Shown here: positions 16,848 to 25,177 of the stretch, in pieces
Layout of the letters: the number at the start of each line of letters is the position of its first letter
Numbering within the stretch: the first letter of the stretch is position 1
Assembly: GCA_964448285.1 (NCBI GenBank)
Contig: CAYUWG010000046.1
Coordinates: 1 to 31,610 of the forward strand
Source of the DNA: CAYUWG01 sp964448285
GTDB lineage: Bacteria; Bacteroidota; Ignavibacteria; SZUA-365
Direction of reading: 5' to 3'
Length of the DNA: 31,610 bases
Position numbers and translations under genes: made by a program
The notes under the pieces: model-generated
Seen by the model: only the letters and a program-made list of their open reading frames with translations
What the model was told of the DNA's origin: nothing
The model's database searches: none

Positions 16848-17399
16848 ATGACTCACAATGCAATCGGACTCATCGAATTGACGAGCATCGCAGCAGGCTT
16901 CAACGTCACCGATGCGATGCTGAAGGCAGCCGAAACCGAACTTATCCTCTCACGATCGATTTGCTCAGGCAAGTACATGGTGATGGTTGGAGGCGAAGTC
17001 GCCGCTGTCACATCGAGCGTCCAGGCGGGCGAAGCCATCGAAGAAGCCTCCATCATCGATACCTTCGTGATCCCGAACGTGCATCCTTCCATCTTTCCTG
17101 CCATCAAAGGTCTCACGATGGTGAAAGAGTTCGAAGCGATGGGGATTCTCGAATCCTTCAGCGTAGCATCGCTGATTGAAGGCGCCGATGCCGCCGTGAA
17201 AGCTGCGAACGTTACGCTCATGGAGATTCGTCTTGCAATGGCGCTCGGCGGGAAAGCATTCGCAACACTTACCGGTGACGTTGCCGCCGTACAGGCTGCC
17301 GTCGATGCAGGAGCAGAAGTCATCGCTGAGAAAGGGCTTTTGGTCAACAAGGTGGTTATCCCGCGTCCGCGCAGAGAACTGATGGAAGAATTGGTTTAA
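16848..17399 (+). CDS. Tandem-BMC microcompartment shell protein (BMC-T, PduT-like)
   Basis: 183 residues made of two fused BMC domains, the length of PduT-type trimeric shell proteins. Domain 1 begins 'AIGLIELTSIAAGFNVTDAM' and domain 2 begins near residue 98, 'AMGILESFSVASLIEGADA', both with the classic GxxE..S...g...aD..lK pattern. Cys39 in 'SRSICSGKYMVMVGG' occupies the position of the PduT cysteine that ligates a [4Fe-4S] cluster at the pseudohexamer pore. The C-terminus 'EKGLLVNKVVIPRPRRELM' also matches PduT-type proteins. It would sit in a protein shell and might pass electrons across it. No other shell protein or signature enzyme lies within 14 kb on either side. A Shine-Dalgarno-like GGAAGGAAA precedes the ATG; nth follows after 13 bp. 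Confidence 0.9.
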   Translation: MTHNAIGLIELTSIAAGFNVTDAMLKAAETELILSRSICSGKYMVMVGGEVAAVTSSVQAGEAIEEASIIDTFVIPNVHPSIFPAIKGLTMVKEFEAMGILESFSVASLIEGADAAVKAANVTLMEIRLAMALGGKAFATLTGDVAAVQAAVDAGAEVIAEKGLLVNKVVIPRPRRELMEELV

Positions 17400-17412
17400 G
17401 AGGGAGTACCGA

Positions 17413-18117
17413 TTGAAGACGGTAAACACATCACAGGCTCGAAAGGGAAAAACTCTTTTTCTTTCTGAGGATAACGCACAGAAGAAAAAACGCATCGCCG
17501 CGATTTTGCGGACCTTGTTGCGTGAGTTTCCCGATCCGAAATGCGCATTGAATCATCACGCACCGTTTCAATTGCTGATCGCGACGATACTTTCCGCCCA
17601 ATGCACGGATGAACGCGTGAACATGGTCACGCCCGTCCTGTTCAAAGCGTATCCGACACCGAAGGCCATTGCCGACGCACCGATCGAGTCGCTCATCGAG
17701 ATCATTCGCTCGACGGGTTTCTATCAAAACAAGAGCAAGAGCATCAAAGCCTGCGCACGGGCGATAGTCGAAAAGCATGATGGGAAGGTGCCTGATACGA
17801 TGGAAGCGCTCACAGCGTTGCCCGGCGTCGGTCGCAAGACCGCGAACGTCGTGCTCGGCAATGCCTTCGGCATTCCCGGCCTCGCAGTCGATACGCACGT
17901 CACGCGCATCAGCAACCTCCTCCAATTCACCGACTCGACGGATGCAGAAGTGATCGAACAGCACTTGTGCAGCATCGTTCCAAAATCAAAATGGACGGAC
18001 GCGAGTCACCTGCTCATTCTCCATGGACGAAAGACGTGCATCGCCAGGCGACCGAAATGCGCGGAGTGCGACATCGAGAAGTACTGTCCATCGAGCGTTC
18101 TGAAAGCCGAGGGATGA
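17413..18117 (+). CDS. nth: Endonuclease III (DNA glycosylase/AP lyase)
   Basis: 234 residues. The helix-hairpin-helix 'LPGVGRKTANVVL' carries the catalytic Lys142, and Asp160 lies in 'LAVDTHVTRISN'. The C-terminal iron-sulfur loop has Cys209-x6-Cys216-x2-Cys219-x5-Cys225 ('CIARRPKCAECDIEKYC'), the exact spacing of Nth. It removes oxidised pyrimidines and nicks the abasic site in base-excision repair. The start is a TTG, supported by AGGGAG six bases upstream; the ~20-residue N-terminal extension relative to E. coli Nth is basic and probably disordered. It follows the shell-protein gene by 13 bp, so the two are likely cotranscribed. Confidence 0.96.
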   Translation: MKTVNTSQARKGKTLFLSEDNAQKKKRIAAILRTLLREFPDPKCALNHHAPFQLLIATILSAQCTDERVNMVTPVLFKAYPTPKAIADAPIESLIEIIRSTGFYQNKSKSIKACARAIVEKHDGKVPDTMEALTALPGVGRKTANVVLGNAFGIPGLAVDTHVTRISNLLQFTDSTDAEVIEQHLCSIVPKSKWTDASHLLILHGRKTCIARRPKCAECDIEKYCPSSVLKAEG

Positions 18118-18168
18118 ACGCAGCCGTCATCGGGTACCAATCCATAATCACGATCAACACGTTTCAGC

Positions 18169-19161
18169 ATGTCCGTTACCTATAAATCCGCCGGAGTCGA
18201 TATCGATGCCGGCGAAGAAACCGTTCGCCGCATCGCTTCCGCAGTGAAGTCAACGCACTCTCCGCTCGTCCTCAATGAACTCGGAGGATTCGGCGCTCTC
18301 TTCGATGCGCGCTTTTCGGATTATCGTGAGCCCGTGCTCGTCTCAAGCGTCGATGGCGTCGGGACGAAGTTGAAAGTTGCCGCACTCTATGGAAAGCATG
18401 ATACGGTCGGCCAGGATCTCGTCAATCACTGTTGCAACGACATTCTCACGACGGGTGCAAGGCCGCTGTTCTTTCTCGATTATTTCGCGACGGGGAAACT
18501 CAATCCCGATGTGGCGGAACAGGTGATTCTCGGATTCGTGAAGGCGTGCAAGGAGAGCGGCTGCGCGCTCATCGGCGGAGAGACTGCGGAGATGCCGGGA
18601 ATGTACGCACCGGAAGAGTACGACATTGCCGGCACCATCGTCGGCGTCGTCGAGAAGGAGAAGATTCTCCGGAAAGAACAAGTGCAGGCAGGCGATATTC
18701 TGCTCGGACTTTCATCATCGGGGCTTCATACGAACGGCTTCTCACTGGCGCGTGCCGTGCTTCTCCCGCACTTCGATCTTCATGCGCATTTCGACGAGCT
18801 GGGCATGACGCTCGGCGAAGCGCTCTTGGCAGTCCACAGGTCATACGTTCCTATCATTCATCCCCTGCTCGATGGTACGGGCATCCACGGTCTCTCGCAC
18901 ATTACCGGCGGCGGGATCGAAGGGAATACGCGGCGCGTCATTCCCGATGCGTTCACTCTGAAGATCGACTGGACGGCGTGGCAGCGACCAGGAATTTTTT
19001 CGATGATTCAGGAATTAGGCAATGTCCCTGAGGACGACATGAAGCGCACGTTCAACCTCGGTGTCGGCATGATCCTCATCGTTGCGAAAGAGTCAGTTGA
19101 CGCTATCATGGAATCGCTGAAACCGGAGAAGCCATTCATCCTCGGCGAAGTCGCAAAGTAA
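18169..19161 (+). CDS. purM: Phosphoribosylformylglycinamidine cyclo-ligase (AIR synthase)
   Basis: 330 residues. It performs the fifth step of purine synthesis: ATP-dependent ring closure of FGAM to aminoimidazole ribotide. Family landmarks are 'YKSAGVDIDAGEE' at the N-terminus, 'SSVDGVGTKLKVA' (residues ~58-70, ATP site), 'HCCNDILTTGARPLFFLDY', 'LIGGETAEMPGMYAPEEYD' and 'SSSGLHTNGFSLAR'. 'HITGGGIEGNTRRVIPD' marks the C-terminal domain. All are intact. It lies 51 bp after nth on the same strand. The protein is slightly shorter than the E. coli enzyme (~345). The 160 bp after its stop contain the upstream region of the subtilase gene. Confidence 0.97.
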   Translation: MSVTYKSAGVDIDAGEETVRRIASAVKSTHSPLVLNELGGFGALFDARFSDYREPVLVSSVDGVGTKLKVAALYGKHDTVGQDLVNHCCNDILTTGARPLFFLDYFATGKLNPDVAEQVILGFVKACKESGCALIGGETAEMPGMYAPEEYDIAGTIVGVVEKEKILRKEQVQAGDILLGLSSSGLHTNGFSLARAVLLPHFDLHAHFDELGMTLGEALLAVHRSYVPIIHPLLDGTGIHGLSHITGGGIEGNTRRVIPDAFTLKIDWTAWQRPGIFSMIQELGNVPEDDMKRTFNLGVGMILIVAKESVDAIMESLKPEKPFILGEVAK

Positions 19162-19321
19162 ATCCGATTTCCCTTTCCTGCTGCTGATATCATTTTTCCC
19201 TTTCATATCCGGGAGTTTGTCAACATATTCGCACTGACGACACGACACCCGTCGAGTTTATGCGCACCAGCGCCGACTGATTGACTGCTAATTCATTACT
19301 ACTTTTTTTTTCAGGAGCATC

Positions 19322-22279
19322 ATGGCCTTTCGAGTTTCCATTATTGCAGTTGCCACTCTGATACTTACCATCAACTATTGCGTTGCCGGAACGGGCGGCT
19401 CGCCGAATCACAATGCGCGACAGTATCTCAACGCGTTCGATCCGAACACACCGGTTGAGCAGCATATCATCATCGTCAAGTTCTCTTCAGAAAAACGCCA
19501 CCTCCTCTCGAAGAATACCGTCGGCATTCAAGCCGTCATGCCCGCATTTGCGAAGTATGGAGTCTATGATGTCGTGCAAATGTATCCGGCGATTAGGGAT
19601 GCCTTCACAGCGAATGGAGAAGAGATCGGACTGGACAGGATGTACCGGATCGTGTTCTCATCGAACGTTCATCCCCTGACGATCGCACGCGAGTTCGCCT
19701 CCATCCCTGGCGTCGAATACGCGGAACCGGAGCGCATCCATTACACGACCATCGTTCCCAACGACCCGCGGCTTGCCCAACAATACTCGATCGATAAAAT
19801 GAACCTGAAAGCCGCGTGGGACATCACGACAGGGAGCCGCGACGTGATCGTTGCGGGGGTGGATTCCGGCGTTCACTGGACGCATGAAGATCTCAAGGAC
19901 AACCAGTGGATCAATCCCGGCGAAGATATCAATGGGGATGGTCGCTTTACGACTGCGGACATCAACGGCGTTGACGATGACGGCAACGGCTATATCGATG
20001 ATATCATCGGCATCGATTTGGTCGGTCCGGATTTGAACCAGGGACCCACGTACTATGATATCGATCCTCTGCCGACGCCAAGCGGTTTGAACCATGGCAC
20101 GCATACGCTCGGCATCATCAACGCGGTCGGGAACAACGGCAAAGGGATTGCCGGCGTCGCCTATGGATGCAGATACCTTTCCATCAAATGCGGACCGGAC
20201 GTGGCGGCGAATTCTATTCGGCGTGGTTACGATGGTATCGTCTATGCCGCGAACATGGGAGCGCGCGTCATCAATTGCAGTTGGGGTGGCGAAGGAGGTT
20301 ATCTGCAAAGTGAGGAGGACCAGATCGCCTATGCGATATCGAAAGGCGCCGTCGTTGTCGCTTCAGCGGGAAACAGCGCGAAGGATGCGATCTTTACTCC
20401 GGCGGCCTATCCCGGTGTATTAGCCGTCACAAGCACCACGAGTAGTGACGCAATCAGTAACTTCTCAAACTATGCAACCTGGGTGGACGTCTCGGCGCCG
20501 GGAAGCAACATCCTCAGTACGCTCAGCGCTACGAACACGTCGTACGGCAATCAGTCCGGAACGTCTATGGCGGGGCCGAATGCCGCAGGTATCTGTGCGC
20601 TCGTTGCCAGTATACATCCCGAGTTTACGCCTCTGCAAATCGCGGAACAGGTGCGTATTTCGAGCGACAATATCGACGCAAGCATTCCATCACGGTATAA
20701 GAAAAAAGTCGGCTACGGTCGCGTCAATGCTTTGCGTGCGCTGACCGTCAACAGTCCTTCCGTACGTTTGATCGAATACACACTGACGGATAAAAACACC
20801 GGCAACGGCAACGAGATCTTCGAACGCGGCGAGAGCATCGAGCTTCGGGTGCGATTCAAGAACTATCTCTCCGCCACGAAGAATGCCGTCGTAACTTTTT
20901 CCACGACGAATACGCGCGTGACCATTCAAAATCCGGAGATCCAACTCGGTGTGCTCGGAACGATGGAGGAGTTCGATAACGAATCGGCTCCGATCATCAT
21001 CAGCCTTGCGGACGAAGAAGCGCTCAACGATCAGGTGAACATCGACTATACGATATCCGACGATTCCTACAACGACTACGGCGGGCTGTTCTTCCTCCAG
21101 CAGCCGACGTATCGCGATCATAACGCGAACAACATCACCACGACGATTTCAAACGACGGAAACATCGGCTTCGATGACTTCAGCTTGTTGCGCGGCAAAG
21201 GATACATCTACAGGAACAACGGCTACAACACGCTATTCGAAGGCGCCCTGATGATCGGCGGTGTTCTCAACGGACAAACGTTCGTCGTGGACGTCGCGCG
21301 CAATGAAAGCGGCAACGTGCAGAATGCCGACTTCATCGGAACACAGCCCGTCCTCATGCTGACTCCCGGTCCCATCGCGGCGCAGGAAGGATTCACCGAA
21401 TTCACGGACGACTCGGCTCCGCTCGCAAACCGGCTCGGACTTCGTGTGAGCATGCATTCGCTCCAGTTCACGGACGGTGACGCCGCAGACGTTCTCATCG
21501 TGAAATATGTCATGAAGAATACCTCATCCAACACACTGTCGAACGTCCATGCAGGCCTGTACTTCGATTGGGATATCAGCACGAACGGCGGTTCCGATTA
21601 TGCAGAATACGACACCACGGCAAAAGTCGGATACGCATACGGACGCTCAGGCGCCGTCAACACATGGGTCGGCGCAACGGTGCTCTCTCGCGACAAGCCC
21701 ATTCACTTCATGAACATCAACAACCCCGATTCAGACAACCTTCCTATTTTCGGCGTGCACAATGGCTTCACGAAGCAGGAGAAGTTCGTCTCGATGAGTT
21801 CGGGAATTCTCCAGCGTCAGAGCAAGATCAACGATATCTCGCAAGTGGTCGGAAACGGACCTTACGAACTCGCGCCGGGTGACTCCGCAGTCATCGCGTT
21901 CGCTCTGCTTGCGGGTTATACGAAAGCCGAGATCGTTAAAGCAACCGATGCCGCTTTGGTGAAATGGTCATTGATCAATCAGCCCGTTTCAGTGAAGCCG
22001 ATCCCGAATGTTTTCGGTCTGCTTTCCGTCTCCCCGAATCCCGTTGGGCATGCGCAGGGAGTCGCGACGCTCCAATACGAACTTCAGCGATCCGGCTCTG
22101 TTCAAATACAGCTCTATGATGCATTGGGTCGCAACATTCGTACTTTATTGCAAGGTGAAGTCCCGATCGGAAAACACGCTCTCCCGTTTGAAACCGCTTC
22201 GCTGGCGGCGGGGGTGTATTACGTGAAGCTGGTCGAACGCGATAGGATTATTACGACGGCGTTTACCGTGAAGCGATAG
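19322..22279 (+). CDS. Secreted subtilisin-like (S8) serine protease with T9SS sorting domain
   Basis: 985 residues. Signal peptide 1-22 ('IIAVATLILTINYCVAG'); an inhibitor-like propeptide follows (~45-140, 'EQHIIIVKFSSEK', 'VEYAEPERIHY'). The S8 catalytic domain (~155-470) shows Asp181 ('AGVDSGVHWTHEDL'), His258 ('GLNHGTHTLG'), oxyanion Asn351 ('SAGNSAKD') and Ser415 ('NQSGTSMAGPNAAG'). An acidic, Ca-binding-like insert (residues ~199-230, 'DINGDGRFTTADINGVDDDG') lies between Asp and His. Then come a ~420-residue beta-rich region and a C-terminal T9SS type A sorting domain ('LLSVSPNPVGHAQ', 'QLYDALGRNIRTLL', 'LAAGVYYVKLVERD'). It is predicted to be surface-attached and to degrade proteins outside the cell. 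AGGAG lies 6-10 nt before the ATG. A terminator follows. Confidence 0.95.
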   Translation: MAFRVSIIAVATLILTINYCVAGTGGSPNHNARQYLNAFDPNTPVEQHIIIVKFSSEKRHLLSKNTVGIQAVMPAFAKYGVYDVVQMYPAIRDAFTANGEEIGLDRMYRIVFSSNVHPLTIAREFASIPGVEYAEPERIHYTTIVPNDPRLAQQYSIDKMNLKAAWDITTGSRDVIVAGVDSGVHWTHEDLKDNQWINPGEDINGDGRFTTADINGVDDDGNGYIDDIIGIDLVGPDLNQGPTYYDIDPLPTPSGLNHGTHTLGIINAVGNNGKGIAGVAYGCRYLSIKCGPDVAANSIRRGYDGIVYAANMGARVINCSWGGEGGYLQSEEDQIAYAISKGAVVVASAGNSAKDAIFTPAAYPGVLAVTSTTSSDAISNFSNYATWVDVSAPGSNILSTLSATNTSYGNQSGTSMAGPNAAGICALVASIHPEFTPLQIAEQVRISSDNIDASIPSRYKKKVGYGRVNALRALTVNSPSVRLIEYTLTDKNTGNGNEIFERGESIELRVRFKNYLSATKNAVVTFSTTNTRVTIQNPEIQLGVLGTMEEFDNESAPIIISLADEEALNDQVNIDYTISDDSYNDYGGLFFLQQPTYRDHNANNITTTISNDGNIGFDDFSLLRGKGYIYRNNGYNTLFEGALMIGGVLNGQTFVVDVARNESGNVQNADFIGTQPVLMLTPGPIAAQEGFTEFTDDSAPLANRLGLRVSMHSLQFTDGDAADVLIVKYVMKNTSSNTLSNVHAGLYFDWDISTNGGSDYAEYDTTAKVGYAYGRSGAVNTWVGATVLSRDKPIHFMNINNPDSDNLPIFGVHNGFTKQEKFVSMSSGILQRQSKINDISQVVGNGPYELAPGDSAVIAFALLAGYTKAEIVKATDAALVKWSLINQPVSVKPIPNVFGLLSVSPNPVGHAQGVATLQYELQRSGSVQIQLYDALGRNIRTLLQGEVPIGKHALPFETASLAAGVYYVKLVERDRIITTAFTVKR

Positions 22280-22298
22280 AACGGATATTGCATCATCG

Positions 22299-22326
22299 AG
22301 GCCGGGCACTTCACCCGGCCTTTTTT
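22299..22326 (+). terminator. Rho-independent terminator of the subtilase gene
   Basis: AGGCCGGG (22299-22306) pairs with CCCGGCCT (22314-22321) around a 7-nt loop, followed directly by a run of T (22321-22326), 20 nt after the subtilase stop. It is a textbook intrinsic terminator. The T-run abuts the stop of the convergent gene at 22325. Confidence 0.9.
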
Positions 22327-23227
22327 ATTGCTGAACGAAATGAGTAAGCACTTCAGTCAGGTTACGCGGATCACCGTTTTCCGATGCTTTCCATGTCTGG
22401 AGAACGTCAGTCATCATTGTGCGCGCTTCATCCGGCCAGTCGGAATCGACGCCGCGGAGAATATCACACAGAAGCGTTTGAACCGGCAACGCAATCGACG
22501 CCGCGTTCGCAAGGAGAAATGAGGAGAGTCCTTCCTTGTCGCCGTACATCACGGCGCTGCGGAACACGAACAGCAGTCCGCGCAGCAGATCCTCATCAGG
22601 GTGAACGACGAGCAAAGGACCAATGAGCGCAAGTGCCTTCTGTGTGGATTTCGGATGCCGGATAAGCATGTCACCCGCTACGGCGACAGCGACGAGCTTT
22701 CGCCAACGCTTTTCTCCCTGCACCATCGCTGCGAGCGCTTTTTCCTCACGTTTGAAATGCGACCTATAGTGATCCAACAATGCGTTGCTGATAAGATTCC
22801 GCGCATCCACCACGTCGATGGACGAGTCGAGCATCTCCAATACCGAACTGATTTTATTCGGCTGTTCGGCGACGTAAACGCGCGCAATCATCGCGGCGAT
22901 CTTCCGGAGATGAATCACACCGAACTGGAAACTGAACGCGCCGCCGAGTTCATTGCTTTGTGGAATGCGAACGACATGAAGCGGAGCCACGTCCCAGAGC
23001 CACGTACAGAAATCGAATCCGTTCGGATGAAGTCCGGCGAGGCCTTGAGCGATGGCATCTGCAACGCGTCGCGCCAGTTCGGACGGTGCGACTTCATTTA
23101 CGTCCGAAGGCGGTTCTTCCAATTGATGGATGATGTCTTCGACCACGGACTCGAAATCGCCCATGATGATGTGCTTGCTGTTCCGGATATTCCGGGAGAG
23201 AAGCGTGTCAGATCCTGCTTTCTTCAC
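22325..23227 (-). CDS. Hypothetical cytoplasmic helical protein
   Basis: 300 residues from a GTG 3 bp after the stop of the thioredoxin-like gene, with AGGCG nine bases before it; an ATG at 23164 (residue 22, 'MGDFESVVEDII') is an alternative start. The protein has no signal peptide or transmembrane span and is almost all alpha-helical. Its middle part ('RKLVAVAVAGDMLIRHPK', 'KALALIGPLLVVHPDEDLL', 'GLSSFLLANAASIALPVQ') looks like antiparallel HEAT/ARM-type helix pairs, as in AlkD-like or scaffold proteins. This is a weak structural impression and I do not recognise the family. It is probably cotranscribed with the thioredoxin-like gene. Confidence 0.65.
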   Translation of the reverse strand: MKKAGSDTLLSRNIRNSKHIIMGDFESVVEDIIHQLEEPPSDVNEVAPSELARRVADAIAQGLAGLHPNGFDFCTWLWDVAPLHVVRIPQSNELGGAFSFQFGVIHLRKIAAMIARVYVAEQPNKISSVLEMLDSSIDVVDARNLISNALLDHYRSHFKREEKALAAMVQGEKRWRKLVAVAVAGDMLIRHPKSTQKALALIGPLLVVHPDEDLLRGLLFVFRSAVMYGDKEGLSSFLLANAASIALPVQTLLCDILRGVDSDWPDEARTMMTDVLQTWKASENGDPRNLTEVLTHFVQQ

Positions 23228-23230
23228 CAG

Positions 23231-23722
23231 TCATTTCGCCTGATATCGTTGAGGATCGAGCGCGTCCAGCGTCCAGTTGCGGAGAAAAGTCATCACCCTT
23301 TCCGGACTGTGTTCCTTCCCTTCTTCAAGAAATCCGCTGTCCTGAATGTGCAGCCGCCTTCCCTCTCCATCGAGCACGACGAGCACCGGGAAACCGAACC
23401 GCTGCGGAAATCCCAACGCCTCCATCGTGAGAAGGTTGAGATTCTCCTTGCTGTAGTTCACATGAATCCAAACGTAGTTGGCGGCGATCATCGAATCGAT
23501 CTGCGCATTCGTCGTGCAGGTCTTCACCAGCTTGTAACACCACGAGCACCAGTTTCCGCCGACTTGCACGAGGACGTGTTTCCTTTCAGCATCAGCTTTC
23601 TCGACCGCAGTCCGAATCTGTTCGGCTGCGTCTGTCTCCGGGTTGTAAAGCTTCTTCGCCTCTTGAGCGAACAGACCAAGCGGAATAAGAAGAAGGAGAA
23701 ATGTTTTCGTGATCAGGCTCAT
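23231..23722 (-). CDS. Secreted thioredoxin-like protein
   Basis: 163 residues with a signal peptide ('ITKTFLLLLIPLGLFAQ'). The thioredoxin fold carries Cys59-Ser-Trp-Cys62 ('GGNWCSWCYKL'), and 'RFGFPVLVVLDGEG' holds the cis-Pro loop. The layout (signal, short helix, WCxWC-K) matches periplasmic Thioredoxin_7/DUF255-like family proteins common in Bacteroidota. A role in disulfide reduction, haem or copper protein maturation, or repair of oxidised surface proteins is possible but unproven. No Shine-Dalgarno is seen. The hypothetical helical protein follows 3 bp after its stop. The 92 bp upstream separate it from the glycosylase gene. Confidence 0.85.
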   Translation of the reverse strand: MSLITKTFLLLLIPLGLFAQEAKKLYNPETDAAEQIRTAVEKADAERKHVLVQVGGNWCSWCYKLVKTCTTNAQIDSMIAANYVWIHVNYSKENLNLLTMEALGFPQRFGFPVLVVLDGEGRRLHIQDSGFLEEGKEHSPERVMTFLRNWTLDALDPQRYQAK

Positions 23723-23814
23723 GGAGAAAAGTAGGCTTTCCCTTTTCCGTTCGCAAGTCCATGCACATTCGAATCAACAAGTGCCTGCGAGCAATGAATG
23801 ATTCCCACAGCGTT

Positions 23815-24417
23815 CTAACCGCTTCTCACCTTCGCGCGTGAGACGAATGGATTGTCCTTCAATGCGAAACGCCACTCCAATTCCGTCGCGCGGCTGATCC
23901 CGATCCGCCGCGAAATTTCGATTTGCGACGAAGGAACAGCCGGCGTCTCGAGGATGCGGACTGCCGGGCCTGAAAGCGGAAGGCCATTGTGCGAACGATC
24001 TATGCCAAACGCTTCGCAGACTTTTGCCGGGCCGTTGGTGAGATTGTGCAGCGTGTGCCGGTCGCCTCTGTTTCGAATGATCCACTCCAATCCGTCGAGC
24101 GGTTCCACTGCTCGAATCAGCACGGCCGCACCAGTTCCGGAGCCTTCCGTCACGACGTTCATGCAATAGTGCATGCCATAGGTGAAATACACGTAGAGAT
24201 AACCGCCATCACGAAACATGACTTCATTGCGGCCGGTCCTGCCGCGATACGTATGCGAAGCGGGTTCCGTCTCGTGATACGCTTCGACTTCCACGATACG
24301 ACCGCTGATGACGCCGTCGTTCGACCGGTGCTCGAAGAGCTTGCCGATCAGTTGACGGGCAACGTCGAGCGTCGGTTGGAGATAAAACTGTTTCGGGAGA
24401 ACCTTCCGATTCGCCAT
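23815..24417 (-). CDS. DNA-3-methyladenine glycosylase, AAG/MPG type
   Basis: 200 residues, the usual size of bacterial AAG homologues. It removes alkylated and deaminated purines. Visible: 'RIVEVEAYHETEPASHTYRG', where Glu45 corresponds to the catalytic Glu of human AAG (VETEAY) and Tyr47 to its intercalating-site Tyr; 'GGYLYVYFTYGMHYCMNVVT', 'AAVLIRAVEPLDG', and 'NLTNGPAKVCEAFGI', a family signature. The ATG at 24417 begins 4 bp after the stop of the cytochrome gene, implying cotranscription; the longer frame upstream would overlap that gene. The pairing with a cytochrome is unusual and may just reflect dense packing. Confidence 0.93.
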   Translation of the reverse strand: MANRKVLPKQFYLQPTLDVARQLIGKLFEHRSNDGVISGRIVEVEAYHETEPASHTYRGRTGRNEVMFRDGGYLYVYFTYGMHYCMNVVTEGSGTGAAVLIRAVEPLDGLEWIIRNRGDRHTLHNLTNGPAKVCEAFGIDRSHNGLPLSGPAVRILETPAVPSSQIEISRRIGISRATELEWRFALKDNPFVSRAKVRSG

Positions 24418-24421
24418 ACGC

Positions 24422-25177
24422 TCAACGCGACGAGGCGATGTACTGTCGGATGTCCGCGATGTCCTGATCCGTGATTCTGTCCGTCGCGAAAAACGGCATG
24501 CCTTCCGACCCTCTCCGTACATACAGAGGCACCTCATCAAGATGCTTGCGCAGGACTTTCATCGATGGCCCATTTCCCCTTCCCGACGGTCCATGGCAGA
24601 TCGCGCATGCTTTTCCAAACAGCATCTCACCGCGCCCGACATCACCGCGCAAATCGTCGATGTATTTCAACACGTTCATCAATTCCTTCTTCGAACGAGC
24701 CGTGTCATCAGGATGGGAAACCGCAGTCCATTTCAACGTGCGTGATTCCGTACCGTTTGAGATGGACCGGTAGTAGGCCATCAATCCGGCTGCTTCTCTT
24801 TCGTTGAGTGCGTGCATAGGATCCTCGCTGCGCAGTTGAAAGAGCGACGCGCATTTCGCAGCACCTGCGGCGGTTCTTCTTAACATCTCGCCGGTGAATT
24901 CCCCGTTCCATGTTTGCGTGCGATGTGCAGCGCCAAGAATGGAATGCCCTGCGCGAAGCCGGTCTCCCGCCTTCAGCGAATCGGAATGATCCGCGTGACA
25001 GTCGATGCACGCAAGGTCGGCTTCACCGAAGGCGCGGTCGAAAAAAATTTCCTGGCCGAGTGCGACAAGTTCCGGATCTTCCTGCGGTGCGGACTTCTGT
25101 GCGTTCTCCTGCTTCGATTCGCTTCCGCATGATACGAGGGCAACCACACACGTAGCGATAAACAACACCTTCATCAT
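24422..25177 (-). CDS. Dihaem cytochrome c lipoprotein
   Basis: 251 residues. A lipoprotein signal ends at Cys17 ('IATCVVALVSCGSE'). Two haem c sites are seen, Cys57-x2-Cys60-His61 ('LACIDCHADH') and Cys191-x2-Cys194-His195 ('KACAICHGPSGRGNG'), with Met227 in 'GSEGMPFF' as a likely sixth ligand of the second haem. The protein thus looks like two cytochrome c domains joined by a linker, exposed in the periplasm and lipid-anchored. It would act in electron transfer; partners are unknown. GGAG lies 7 nt before the ATG. Its start overlaps the stop of the four-cysteine membrane protein by 4 bp, so the two are translationally coupled. Confidence 0.9.
   Translation of the reverse strand: MMKVLFIATCVVALVSCGSESKQENAQKSAPQEDPELVALGQEIFFDRAFGEADLACIDCHADHSDSLKAGDRLRAGHSILGAAHRTQTWNGEFTGEMLRRTAAGAAKCASLFQLRSEDPMHALNEREAAGLMAYYRSISNGTESRTLKWTAVSHPDDTARSKKELMNVLKYIDDLRGDVGRGEMLFGKACAICHGPSGRGNGPSMKVLRKHLDEVPLYVRRGSEGMPFFATDRITDQDIADIRQYIASSR

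Noticed and set aside
22601..23734. 377-codon open frame on the plus strand
   Set aside because: It is antisense to the thioredoxin-like gene (with CxxC and signal peptide) and the helical hypothetical gene; its product is Arg/His-rich with no family pattern, typical of a shadow frame.
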